A stretch of DNA of 64,000 nt from Cryobacterium melibiosiphilum (GTDB taxonomy: Bacteria; Actinomycetota; Actinomycetes; Actinomycetales; Microbacteriaceae). A model generated the notes under the pieces. The model was not told the DNA's origin. It did no database searches and saw nothing but the letters and a program-made list of their open reading frames with translations. Positions 1 through 7,804 of this stretch are shown in pieces. How positions within the stretch are numbered: position 1 is the stretch's first letter; every line of letters starts with the position of its first letter. The position numbers were made by a program, and so were the translations under genes. Location of the stretch: NCBI RefSeq assembly GCF_003602235.1, contig NZ_QZVS01000094.1, positions 1-64,000 on the forward strand, in the 5' to 3' direction.

Positions 1-411
1 GCCGCAACCGCGGCCTCCGATACCGCTGCGGCAGCGCAGGCCGCCGCCGACGCCCAGGCCGCAGCGAAGGTCGCCGCGGATGCGCAGGCGGCCGCGGACG
101 CTGCCGCCGCGTCAGCCGCCGCCTCGACGGGTCAGGACGGAACCTTCACCGGCTCCGCCGTGGGAACCCGGTTTGGCAATGTACAGGTCTCCGTGACCAT
201 TGCGGGAGGATCGATCACCGACGTCACCGCCCTGCAACTGACCGCCGACGACCGCAAATCCGTGCAGATCAGCGCTCGCGCCGAGCCGATCCTGCGCTCC
301 GAGGTACTCAACGCCCAGTCCGCGAGCGTGCAGAACGTGAGCGGCGCGACCTATACGACCAACGGCTACCTGCAATCGCTGCAGTCCGCGCTTGATGCGG
401 CCGGTTTCTAG
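1..411 (+). CDS. FMN-binding domain protein (5' end outside window)
   Basis: The frame is open from the first base, so the N-terminus is missing. The visible part begins with about 45 residues very rich in Ala, Asp and Gln, a flexible linker, followed by an FMN-binding domain of about 85 residues. Near its end is S-G-A-T-Y-T (codons from 340 to 357), the motif in which the last Thr receives FMN through a phosphoester bond. Such domains act outside the cytoplasmic membrane in flavin-based electron transfer, often with a ferric-reductase-like membrane protein. The next gene is apbE, the enzyme that attaches the flavin, and overlaps this one, so the two are a functional pair. What lies upstream cannot be seen. 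Confidence 0.88.
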   Translation, partial: AATAASDTAAAAQAAADAQAAAKVAADAQAAADAAAASAAASTGQDGTFTGSAVGTRFGNVQVSVTIAGGSITDVTALQLTADDRKSVQISARAEPILRSEVLNAQSASVQNVSGATYTTNGYLQSLQSALDAAGF

Positions 412-1303
412 AGTGTCGTCCCAGAGTGCGGCGCAGACCGACGCGACGATCACCGAGTCGGCGGCCGACGAGGCGACGATGTCTGCCACGACCGAGACCG
501 CGGGCATGGTCGGTGTGACCGCGATCACCCTGCAGGCCATGGGCACCGTCGTGAGCGTGCGGCTGAACGGCGGGCTGACCGACTCCCGGGGCGATGCCGT
601 GCGGCAGAGCGCCCAGGCCGCCGTGGCCGGGGTCTTCGGGCGCTGGGACGATCGCTTCAGCCTGTACCGCCCGGGGTCGGAACTGAGCCGGGTGGCGCGC
701 GGCGACATCCGCTTGACCGAAGCCAGTCGGCAACTGCGCGACTGTTACGCGCTCGCCCTGCACTGGCGCGATCAGACCGACGGTGTGTTCACGCCGCACC
801 GGGCCGACGGGGTGATCGACCTGTCGGGAATCGTGAAGGCGCTCGCGATCCGTGAGGCCGGAGCCGCGCTCGACTCCCTGGGGCAAGACGCTTGGTCGAT
901 CAACGCGGGCGGCGACATCCTGGTGAGCGGATGCCCCGACGTCACCTTCGCCCGCCGCCTCGACCCGCTCGTCGACCCGGACTGGGTCGTGGCGCTCGTC
1001 AACCCGCTCGACCGACTCGACCTGCTCGCGACCGTGCCGCTGCGCGCGCCGCTCCGGGCCGTGGCGACCTCCGGCAGCGCGGAACGTGGCGAACACATCT
1101 GGACGCCGGCGCCGGGCATCCGCTCGCCGTTTCGGCAGGTCAGCGTGCTCGCGGCCGACATCGTGACCGCGGACGTGCTCGCCACCGCGATCGTTGCCGG
1201 CGGCGAGCCGATGCTGAACCAGTGCACGGCTTCGGCGGAGATCGAGGTGCTCGCGGTGCTGCAGGGCGGCGGGCTGCTGGCGACTCCCGGGCTGCGCCGG
1301 TAA
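395..1303 (+). CDS. apbE: FAD:protein FMN transferase ApbE
   Basis: Transfers the FMN moiety of FAD to Thr of target domains such as the SGATYT motif of the gene just upstream. Family hallmarks are present: MGTVVSVRL near the N-terminus, a WDDRFSLYRPGSELSRV segment, DLSGIVKALAI (the usual D-x-x-G-I-x-K-G-x-A with Ala in place of one Gly) and INAGGDILVSG, the FAD/metal-binding loop. About 300 residues, a normal ApbE length. The start is uncertain: ATG 395 overlaps the upstream gene by 17 nt; GTG 413 and ATG 479 (GAGG 5 nt upstream) are in frame and also leave the domain intact. No lipobox is visible. Close coupling with the FMN-binding gene supports co-translation. Confidence 0.9.
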   Translation: MRPVSRVSSQSAAQTDATITESAADEATMSATTETAGMVGVTAITLQAMGTVVSVRLNGGLTDSRGDAVRQSAQAAVAGVFGRWDDRFSLYRPGSELSRVARGDIRLTEASRQLRDCYALALHWRDQTDGVFTPHRADGVIDLSGIVKALAIREAGAALDSLGQDAWSINAGGDILVSGCPDVTFARRLDPLVDPDWVVALVNPLDRLDLLATVPLRAPLRAVATSGSAERGEHIWTPAPGIRSPFRQVSVLAADIVTADVLATAIVAGGEPMLNQCTASAEIEVLAVLQGGGLLATPGLRR

Positions 1304-1413
1304 CGGGGCACGCGCCGGCGCCGGGCCGGTCGGTGAGCGGATGCTGGGAGTGCTTGATCGTGTCGGCGGAGAGGGGTACCGTGGCCCCCGATTCCCCTTC
1401 AGCTCGACATCCT

Positions 1414-1449
1414 ATTCAGTTTCACCTTCTCATTCAGATTCACCCTGGA
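1414..1449 (+). repeat. Imperfect 18-nt direct repeat in a 5' leader
   Basis: ATTCAGTTTCACCTTCTC at 1414-1431 is followed at once by ATTCAGATTCACCCTGGA at 1432-1449; 13 of the first 15 positions agree. It lies directly before the ribosome-binding site (GGAGG, 1446-1450) of the small acidic gene. A TACCGT -10-like box sits at 1377-1382, which would put the repeat in the transcript leader. Function unknown. Confidence 0.45.
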
Positions 1450-1457
1450 GGCTGACC

Positions 1458-1661
1458 ATGTCACGCGAACCCGATGGATTTTGGACCGACGAAGACCGCG
1501 AAGTGACCGAGATCGATCCGAACGCCGACGAAGAACTCGTGCTCGGCGACGACGATGACGACGTCGACCTCGACGACTGGGGCACCGACGCCGACGAACG
1601 GCCGGTTGAGGGCGATTCCGAGCGCAGTGGCGATCGCGACTTCTACCGCGACGACCTGTAG
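1458..1661 (+). CDS. Small acidic hypothetical protein
   Basis: A 67-residue protein with ATG at 1458 preceded by a good GGAGG site 7 nt upstream. It is strongly acidic: more than a third of residues are Asp or Glu, with a run of five Asp near residue 36 and an acidic C-terminus ending RDFYRDDL. No signal peptide or membrane segment. I do not recognise a family; short acidic proteins of this kind are common and poorly characterised in Microbacteriaceae. It stands alone between apbE and the convergent marR gene. The ribosome-binding site, G/C third-position bias and lack of a better overlapping frame support it as a real gene. Confidence 0.65.
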   Translation: MSREPDGFWTDEDREVTEIDPNADEELVLGDDDDDVDLDDWGTDADERPVEGDSERSGDRDFYRDDL

Positions 1662-1746
1662 GCCGTTCCTCGAGTGCGGTCAGGTCGCCGGTGACTCGTG
1701 TCGGCGACTCGGGCAAGTGACTCGCATCGGCGACGAGGGCGGGTGA

Positions 1747-2253
1747 CTAGGGCAGGCGCTCGCCGAGTCCCAACAGCACGTGTTGGGGATCCAGGGCGCC
1801 GAGCAGTCGAGCGCAGATCTCGCTGAGCTGCTGTACCTGCCCGTCTTCGAGGGAATCGAAGACGACCGTGCGCACCTCCTCGACGTGACCGGGCGCGCTC
1901 GCCACGACCTTCGCCCAGCCGGCCTCGGTGAGCCGGGCGAGTGAGGCGCGTCCATCATGCGGCGACGTGCAGCGGGACAGGAACCCCTGGCCTTCCAGCC
2001 TGCCCACCACGTGGGACAGCCGGGACAGCGACGAGTTGGTGCGGGCGGCGACCTCGGTCAACAGCAGGGAACGTTCGGGGGTTTCGGAGATCATCGCGAG
2101 CACGTAGTACTCGAAGTGGCTGAGTCCGGCGTCGCGCTTGAGTTCGGATTCGAGTCGGCTCGGCAGCAGCATGGTGACCGCGATCAGCCGCAGCCAGGCG
2201 GTGCGCTCCTCGTCGGTCAGCCAGCGAGTTTCGGGGGTGGGGAAGTCGGCCAT
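1747..2253 (-). CDS. MarR-family transcriptional regulator
   Basis: A 168-residue winged-helix regulator. The helix-turn-helix and wing cover roughly residues 65-110 (LLLTEVAARTNSSLSRLSH, then the basic wing with SPHDGRAS), flanked by dimerisation helices; length is typical of MarR. It is transcribed divergently from the F420-reductase-like gene at 2393, the usual arrangement for a MarR protein controlling its neighbour in response to a small ligand or oxidant. Two dyad sites in the shared intergenic region are likely operators. The start is well supported because a TAGAAT box lies exactly 6 nt before the ATG, giving a leaderless transcript. No conserved redox Cys typical of OhrR is evident. 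Confidence 0.88.
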   Translation of the reverse strand: MADFPTPETRWLTDEERTAWLRLIAVTMLLPSRLESELKRDAGLSHFEYYVLAMISETPERSLLLTEVAARTNSSLSRLSHVVGRLEGQGFLSRCTSPHDGRASLARLTEAGWAKVVASAPGHVEEVRTVVFDSLEDGQVQQLSEICARLLGALDPQHVLLGLGERLP

Positions 2254-2265
2254 AGGTGAATTCTA
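2254..2265 (-). promoter_or_regulatory. Leaderless promoter (-10) of marR
   Basis: On the minus strand TAGAAT (2265-2260) is followed by six bases and then the ATG at 2253. Transcription would begin at or next to the start codon. The same TANNNT-N6-start arrangement recurs throughout the window. Confidence 0.6.
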
Positions 2266-2286
2266 GAACCAATCCTGCCTGATAAC

Positions 2287-2331
2287 TTGACGCTTCAACC
2301 AAAGTGCTCTAGGTTTTAGTTGTTGCTTCAA
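2287..2331. promoter_or_regulatory. Probable MarR operator pair
   Basis: TTGACGCTTCAA (2287-2298) and TTGTTGCTTCAA (2320-2331) share 10 of 12 bases and each is a partial dyad (TTGA-N4-TCAA; TTG-N6-CAA). The copies are 33 bp apart, about three helical turns, so two dimers would sit on the same DNA face. They lie between the divergent marR and oxidoreductase genes. Binding by the adjacent MarR is inference. Confidence 0.6.
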
Positions 2332-2392
2332 GTAATCATCCGAAGCTCCCCGAAGCAGCCCGACACATTCAGCCCGACGAAAAGAGATTCCC

Positions 2393-3049
2393 ATGACTGA
2401 CACCATCACCATCATCGGCAGCGGCAACATGGCCCGCGGCATCGGCACCCGCGCCGTCGCCGCCGGCCGCGCGGTACAGATCCTCAGCCGCGACGAGACC
2501 GCCGCGGCCGCTCTCGCGACCGAGCTCGGGGCATCCGTCACCAGCGGTGCGATCAGCCTGCCGTTCGCCGGCGAGCTGGCTGGCGACATCGTCGTGCTCG
2601 CTGTTCCCTACGACTCGGCCCGCGAACTCGTCACCGGCCTGGGCGCCAAGCTCGCCGGCAAGACCGTGATCGACATCACCAACCCCATCGACTTCGCCAC
2701 CTTCGACGCCCTCACGGTCGCCCCCGGCACCTCCGCCGCCGAAGAGCTCGCCGAGCTCGCCGCCCCGGGTGTCAACATCGTCAAGGCGTTCAACACCACC
2801 TTCGCCGGCCCGCTCGCCGCCGGAGCCGTCGACGGCAAGCCGCTTGACGTCTTCATCGCCGGCGAGTCGCAGGCCGCCAAGGACGCCGTCGCGCTGTTCG
2901 TGACGGATGCCGCCCTGCGCCCCATCGACGTTGGCCCGCTGCGCCGCGCCCGCGAGCTCGAGGGCTTCCAGCTGCTCATCATGACGCTGCAGGTCAACCC
3001 GGCCCACGCGTCGTTCAACTGGAACACGGCCGTCAACGTTCTCGTCTAG
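2393..3049 (+). CDS. NADPH-dependent F420 reductase-like oxidoreductase
   Basis: A 218-residue Rossmann-fold protein of the F420-oxidoreductase/NADP-binding type. The N-terminus carries the dinucleotide loop TIIGSGNMARGIG (residues 5-17), followed by LSRD at the end of strand 2, consistent with NADP. The segments VVLAVPYDS and VIDITNP are family-typical; the C-terminal helix region ends with a hydrophobic dimerisation stretch. The family transfers hydride between NADPH and F420 or reduces small carbonyl substrates; the substrate here cannot be read from sequence. It is divergent from a marR gene and probably under its control. A weak AAAAGAGA ribosome-binding site precedes the ATG. Confidence 0.8.
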   Translation: MTDTITIIGSGNMARGIGTRAVAAGRAVQILSRDETAAAALATELGASVTSGAISLPFAGELAGDIVVLAVPYDSARELVTGLGAKLAGKTVIDITNPIDFATFDALTVAPGTSAAEELAELAAPGVNIVKAFNTTFAGPLAAGAVDGKPLDVFIAGESQAAKDAVALFVTDAALRPIDVGPLRRARELEGFQLLIMTLQVNPAHASFNWNTAVNVLV

Positions 3050-3142
3050 TTCGCCACTGCCGCAACCGCTGTTGCCGCCCCGCGGCGGTGAGGCCGCTCC
3101 GCGGGACTTGCGCCAGGGGCGGCTGGCCGGTCACTGTGCGAT

Positions 3143-3174
3143 GCGCGGGTGTTGCGCCGCGCGGGTGTTACGCC
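3143..3174 (+). repeat. Tandem 16-bp duplication
   Basis: GCGCGGGTGTTGCGCC (3143-3158) is immediately repeated as GCGCGGGTGTTACGCC (3159-3174), one mismatch. It lies in the 260-bp convergent gap between the F420-reductase-like gene and the large membrane protein; I see nothing else there. Confidence 0.6.
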
Positions 3175-3309
3175 AGCGTGATGGTGACATCGGGTGGCAC
3201 GCGGATGTGGTGTCCTGCGCCTGTGCGGGACTCGCGCCGCTCCGCGGGTGTCTCGGCTAGCTGGACGGGCTCGACGACGCGCCGCCCGCGCCCACCCGCG
3301 GCCATCCGC

Positions 3310-6300
3310 TCAGTCGGTGTCGGTGTCGGTGCCTGCCGACCGGGTGTCGCTGCCGCGGGACCGATGTCGCGGGGTGCGCGGCGCCGAAACGGCTGTTCGG
3401 CGCCGGGCCGCCGGCCGGGGCTGCACGGCCGCTGCGGGAGGCAGCATCCGCTCGAGCAGGTCGTCGATGGCGCCGTCGTATTGGGCGACGTCCGGGTAGA
3501 GGCCGTGCGTCGCGATGCTGAGCAAATAGGTCGTCGGCTCGATCTCGCTCGCGCCGCGGTCGATCACATTTTCCCGGTAGCTGTTCACCGGAAACCCGAG
3601 AAAGTCCGTGCGGCGCCAGACGTTGATCCAGAACGGTGGCGCGGGGGAGCGTGTGGGGGTGAGCACCGCGCGCAGGGTGCCCGGCGCGACGACCGCGGGC
3701 AGGCCCGCATCGTTCTCGTCATCGAGCACCTGGCGCAGCCACGGGTCGCCGCCGAACAGGCGCGGCGCGCGGCACGGCCGGGTGCCGAGCACCGCGGGGC
3801 CGAGCAACTCCGGAAAGAAGCGCCCGAAATACGCACGCAACTGGGTGCCGTAGGTGACCAGCCCGATGCGCGGCGAGCCGTCGGTGGCCCCGGCGAGCGG
3901 CCGCCGGGCATCCGTCGCCGACGCGTGCGCGAACACCGTCGACACCGCGAGCACGGCCCCGAGGCTGTGCGCCGAGAGCACGACCCGGCGGCGCACGAGC
4001 GGCACCCCGTCCGGCTCGAGCCAGTCCCGCACCCGCGCATTCAGTTCGGGCACGACCCGGTCCGAATAACACGGCGGTCCGAACGGATGCCCCGCCCGCG
4101 GCAGAAAGCAGATCAGGTCCCAGAGCAGGCCCAGCGGCCGTTCCGACCGGGTGAGCGCGTTCATGGCGATCGCCGCCACCGCGGCGAGGGCCGTTGCCGA
4201 CAAGATTCCGACGGCGATGCTCGGAGTCGCACTCAGCCACGGACTCGTGGTTGCCGTGGCGGGTGGAAAACGCAGCACCACGGTGGCGGCCATGCCGACG
4301 CCGATCGTCACGGCGAGAAACCCGAGCAGAGGTTCGCCGCGCTGGGTTAGCGCGGCGAAGCGGCGCGCCTTGAGCACCCGCAGCTCGACCCGGTCGATGG
4401 AGTGCGCGACCGGGGGCTCGCCGCTGGCACCGTAATCGGGCAGCGGCGCGATCACCACGGCGTCGTCGACGCGGTCGCCGTCCCGGCGCAGGGCGGGGGT
4501 GCTCAGGCGGTATAGCCGGGTGACGAGCGGCACGAGCGTCGCGGCCGCGAAGAGCAGCACGACCAGCAGCATGCCGAGCAGCACCACCCCGAACTCGACG
4601 TAGGCCGGCGGCACGACCAGGGGAGATGCGCTGGCGGCGCGCCAGAGGCCATCCGTCGCCGTGTCGGCCAGCGGAATCGCCAGGAACGCGGCGAACCCGA
4701 CCACGACGAGACTCGCGAGGGTCATCGCGACGCCGAGGGCCAGCAGCATGACGACCCCCGGTCCCATGCCGCGCCAGCCCTCGTAGGCAAACGCCGCATG
4801 CCGTTCGGCCCGGTTCGCTCCGAGTGGATACCGCAACACGAACAGCAGCTCGAGGGCGAGCAGCAGCGCCGCGCCCAGGTAGTAGGGCGCCGCCGCCGGG
4901 GCGACCGGCCCGGCGTCTTCGCTGAGTGACCGCCCGATCAGCAGAAAGCCGAGCGCTCCGACGAGCACGACGATCGACAGCCACACCGGAACCCCGCGCC
5001 GCCAGCCGAGCGCGGCCACGCTCAAACCCAGCAGAACGCCCACGAGCAGCGTGGGGGCGGCCTCGAGGCCGACCACCGTGGGCACCACGAGGGTGCCCGC
5101 GGGCAGCTGCAGCCGCGACGCCGGGTCGACGGCGCTCGACAGGCCGGTGAAAAGCAGCAGCACGCCGGACAGCACGAGCAGCCAGCCGGCGAGGCGCCGT
5201 CGCACCAGAATGCGATCCGGGTCGGATTCCGACGTGATCACGATGAGCACGCACACCAGGGCGAGGCCCGTCGCGGCGAGCACGAACGCGAGAAAAGCGA
5301 TCGGGGAGGTTGCGAAGACCTCGAGCGGGTCGAAGCGACCCGCCTGCAGCTCGGCGTTACCGGCGTAGAGCCGGTCGCCGGACAGCAGCAGTGCGAGGAA
5401 CAACAGCACGGCCGCGAAGTGCAGGCGTTCCGTCGTCGCCGCGACGCGCGCCTGCACCCAGAACTCGGCGCTGGCCAGCAGCGCCGGTGGCGGCACGATC
5501 GTAGGCTCCGGCACCGAGGCAGCGGATGCGCCGGGCCCGGCCGCATCCGCTGCCGCCGGTTCGACCGGGGCAGCCGTGGCGCCGGAGCGGTCGGTCGGGG
5601 CGCTCGCCGTGGTGCCCGGCACGACCGGGGCGACGGGCGCGCCGTCGTGGTGCCCGGAGTCGGGCACGCCACCGGTCCGCGGCTTCGCGAGCCGGGCAAT
5701 ATTGGGTTCAAAACGCACCCGGGCGCGGTGCGAGATGACATAGAGCAGCAGCATGACGCCGAGCGGGATCAGCGTCAGCAGGGCCAGCCGGGGCCCGCGG
5801 GCCAGGTTCTGCAGCGCGTCGAAGATCGAGGGCAGCTGGCTGCAGACCGTGCCGTCCAGCGGAAAACACTGCACGCCAATCAGGTCGAGGCTCACCGAAG
5901 CGAGGGCTGTCACATAGATCAGGGTCAGGCCGAGCGCGAAGAGCCGCAGCACGGGGGCGCCGCGGCCGCCATCCCAGCGGCCGGCGCGCTGCCGGGTCGG
6001 GATGCGGCGGGTCCAGTATGCGACGTTGCAGAGCCCGAACGGCAAAATCAGCAGCCAGCCGAGGTGCACGAACAGCGTGCCGATCAGTGCCAGCGGGCCG
6101 CCGCCGGACCGGGCCATCTCGCCCCACGAGTAGGCCTCACGGCGGGTGCGGCGGGGTGTCTGCTGCCCGGCCGTCGGTGGCGGCGTTTTTTCGATCCAGA
6201 AGGCACCGAGTTCGTCGCCGTCGGCGCGTTCGACCTGGTCGGCGCTGACACCGAGCATCTCGGCCGGCGTGGTGTTCTTGATGCCGTGGATGCGCAACTC

Positions 6301-6357
6301 GAGAACCTGGGGCGCTCGCGGCTCACGGTGCCGGGCTGCCTGAAAAGACACGTTCAT
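3310..6357 (-). CDS. Large polytopic membrane protein with a split alpha/beta-hydrolase domain
   Basis: About 1015 residues from ATG 6357 (GGGTGG 5 nt upstream); GTG 6366 is an alternative start. A short soluble N-terminus carries LELRIHGIKNTTP, which looks like the strand and HG oxyanion-hole motif of an alpha/beta hydrolase. Many hydrophobic segments follow between about residues 95 and 700, interrupted by a Pro/Ala-rich loop near 225-290. The C-terminal soluble part contains VVLSAHSLGAVLA, a lipase-type nucleophile elbow with Ser798, and candidate Asp918 (RRTDFLG) and His951 (IATHGLYP). The protein ends in a basic then DTDTD tail. Lipase or esterase activity at the membrane is inference. 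The gene stands alone, convergent with its right-hand coding neighbour on the map. Confidence 0.72.
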   Translation of the reverse strand: MNVSFQAARHREPRAPQVLELRIHGIKNTTPAEMLGVSADQVERADGDELGAFWIEKTPPPTAGQQTPRRTRREAYSWGEMARSGGGPLALIGTLFVHLGWLLILPFGLCNVAYWTRRIPTRQRAGRWDGGRGAPVLRLFALGLTLIYVTALASVSLDLIGVQCFPLDGTVCSQLPSIFDALQNLARGPRLALLTLIPLGVMLLLYVISHRARVRFEPNIARLAKPRTGGVPDSGHHDGAPVAPVVPGTTASAPTDRSGATAAPVEPAAADAAGPGASAASVPEPTIVPPPALLASAEFWVQARVAATTERLHFAAVLLFLALLLSGDRLYAGNAELQAGRFDPLEVFATSPIAFLAFVLAATGLALVCVLIVITSESDPDRILVRRRLAGWLLVLSGVLLLFTGLSSAVDPASRLQLPAGTLVVPTVVGLEAAPTLLVGVLLGLSVAALGWRRGVPVWLSIVVLVGALGFLLIGRSLSEDAGPVAPAAAPYYLGAALLLALELLFVLRYPLGANRAERHAAFAYEGWRGMGPGVVMLLALGVAMTLASLVVVGFAAFLAIPLADTATDGLWRAASASPLVVPPAYVEFGVVLLGMLLVVLLFAAATLVPLVTRLYRLSTPALRRDGDRVDDAVVIAPLPDYGASGEPPVAHSIDRVELRVLKARRFAALTQRGEPLLGFLAVTIGVGMAATVVLRFPPATATTSPWLSATPSIAVGILSATALAAVAAIAMNALTRSERPLGLLWDLICFLPRAGHPFGPPCYSDRVVPELNARVRDWLEPDGVPLVRRRVVLSAHSLGAVLAVSTVFAHASATDARRPLAGATDGSPRIGLVTYGTQLRAYFGRFFPELLGPAVLGTRPCRAPRLFGGDPWLRQVLDDENDAGLPAVVAPGTLRAVLTPTRSPAPPFWINVWRRTDFLGFPVNSYRENVIDRGASEIEPTTYLLSIATHGLYPDVAQYDGAIDDLLERMLPPAAAVQPRPAARRRTAVSAPRTPRHRSRGSDTRSAGTDTDTD

Positions 6358-6448
6358 GGGAACCACCCGTCGACGGCCTGCTAATGCGCTGAGAATACTC
6401 TCGGCGCACGGGCGCGTCTAGGTGAGCTGGCCAGCCCGGGCCGGCCGG

Positions 6449-6883
6449 TCAGCCGGCGGTGGACATCCGTTTCGCGGTGGCCAGCAGGGCGGCGCGGCGC
6501 ACGCGTGCCCGGCCCACGAGGAGAACGACCCCGCGCCAGCCGAGCAGGAAGACCCCGAGCACGATCGTCGTCACGATCATGAACGAGAGCTGCACGCCCT
6601 GGCCGCTCGCAACCCGCAGCAGAAGTCCGAGCACCACCGTCGCCGCCCAGACGGCGAGGCCGGTCCAGGCGATGCTGAAGGGCGCGCGCCAGGCCCGGAT
6701 CATCAGCCAGCCGCCGACGAGTCCGGCGAGGAACGGCCACAGCGTGACGAGGGTGCCGAGCAGGCCCTCGTTGTGGCTCGCCCGCCCGATCAGCACGAAC
6801 AGCACGACCAGCGCGGCGTCGATCAGCAGGGCGAGCAGGGGCAGACGAACGAGGGGTGGGAGCGGCGCGGTCATGTCGCTCAC
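6449..6883 (-). CDS. DUF3054 family membrane protein
   Basis: A 144-residue protein with four predicted membrane helices. LIDAALVVLFVLIGRASHNE at the N-terminus and TLWPFLAGLVGGW match the DUF3054 family of small actinobacterial and archaeal membrane proteins of unknown function. It starts with GTG at 6883, one base after the stop of the upstream VIT1-like gene, so the two are translationally coupled. An in-frame ATG at 6874 is a possible alternative start. Confidence 0.82.
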   Translation of the reverse strand: MSDMTAPLPPLVRLPLLALLIDAALVVLFVLIGRASHNEGLLGTLVTLWPFLAGLVGGWLMIRAWRAPFSIAWTGLAVWAATVVLGLLLRVASGQGVQLSFMIVTTIVLGVFLLGWRGVVLLVGRARVRRAALLATAKRMSTAG

Positions 6884-6884
6884 C

Positions 6885-7607
6885 CTACGCTCCGCCGAGC
6901 AGGCCGCCGATGAGGTAGGTCACGGCGAGGGCGAGCAGGCCGCCGATCACGATGCGGGCGATGGCGCGGGGTTTCGGGCTGCCGCCGAGGTAGGCGCTGA
7001 GCCAGCCGGTGATGACGAGGGCCACGAGCACCGCCGCGAACGTCGCCGGAACCCGCCATTCGGCCGGCGGCAGCAGCACGGCCAACAGCGGCAGGGCCGC
7101 ACCGACGGTGAAGGCGATCGCCGACGCATAGGCCGCGGTCCACGGGTTGGAGACGTCTTCGGCCGTGATGTGCAGCTCCACCTCGAGGTGGGCGGCGAGG
7201 GCGTCGTGGTCGGTCAACTCGATCGCCACCTGCCGCGCGGTCGCGGAGGTCAGGCCCTTGGCCTCGTAGAAGCCAGCCAGCTCGGCGAGTTCTTCTTCGG
7301 GCTCGTTTTCGAGTTCCCAGGTCTCCTTGGCGATGAGCGCGCGCTCGCTGTCGCGCTGGCTGCTCACCGACACGTATTCGCCGAGGGCCATCGAAATCGC
7401 GCCGGCGAGCAGGGCGGCCACGCCGGCGATCAAGATGACGGATGAGTCGGTCGTCGCCGCCGCGACGCCCACCACGAGCGCGGCCACCGACACGATGCCG
7501 TCGTTGGCGCCGAGAACCCCGGCGCGCAACCAGTTCAACCGGGAGGCCAGGCCCGCCGCGTGCGGTTCGACGGACTGCGTCTCAGTGGCGCCGTTTACAG
7601 AAGTCAT
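6885..7607 (-). CDS. VIT1/CCC1-family transporter
   Basis: A 240-residue member of the vacuolar iron transporter (VIT1/CCC1) family, proteins that export or sequester Fe2+/Mn2+. The first helix region contains LNWLRAGVLGANDGIVSVAA, the signature of the family; a second helix ends in SMALGEYVSV. A hydrophilic Glu-rich segment (about residues 75-130, WELENEPEEELAEL) corresponds to the cytosolic metal-binding domain, followed by three more helices near the C-terminus. The start ATG at 7607 is chosen because homologues begin shortly before the first helix. Coupled to the DUF3054 gene downstream. Confidence 0.88.
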   Translation of the reverse strand: MTSVNGATETQSVEPHAAGLASRLNWLRAGVLGANDGIVSVAALVVGVAAATTDSSVILIAGVAALLAGAISMALGEYVSVSSQRDSERALIAKETWELENEPEEELAELAGFYEAKGLTSATARQVAIELTDHDALAAHLEVELHITAEDVSNPWTAAYASAIAFTVGAALPLLAVLLPPAEWRVPATFAAVLVALVITGWLSAYLGGSPKPRAIARIVIGGLLALAVTYLIGGLLGGA

Positions 7608-7715
7608 GAACTTAGATAAGCACTTGTCCGCGCCGTTTTCCAGCAAGGTGTGGCTAGCCTGCGCGGTGACCGAGCAGGCCATCGTGAACCGATAGAGTTT
7701 CTAAGGGTCGGTATG

Positions 7716-7729
7716 TCTTGATGTCGAGC
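7716..7729. promoter_or_regulatory. Dyad operator upstream of sucCD, shared with icd
   Basis: TCTTGATGTCGAGC fits the dyad TCTYGATGTCRAGA in 13 of 14 positions; the icd promoter region has the same site at 21935-21948. A TAGAGT -10-like box lies at 7693-7698, so the site would be just downstream of the start of transcription, a repressor position. Confidence 0.5.
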
Positions 7730-7804
7730 TACTTTTCGGCAATGGCTGCCCACCATCACCCCCAAAAGCAGCGAGAGCGCTCAGATGCGGATTGGAAGAG
7801 CAGC

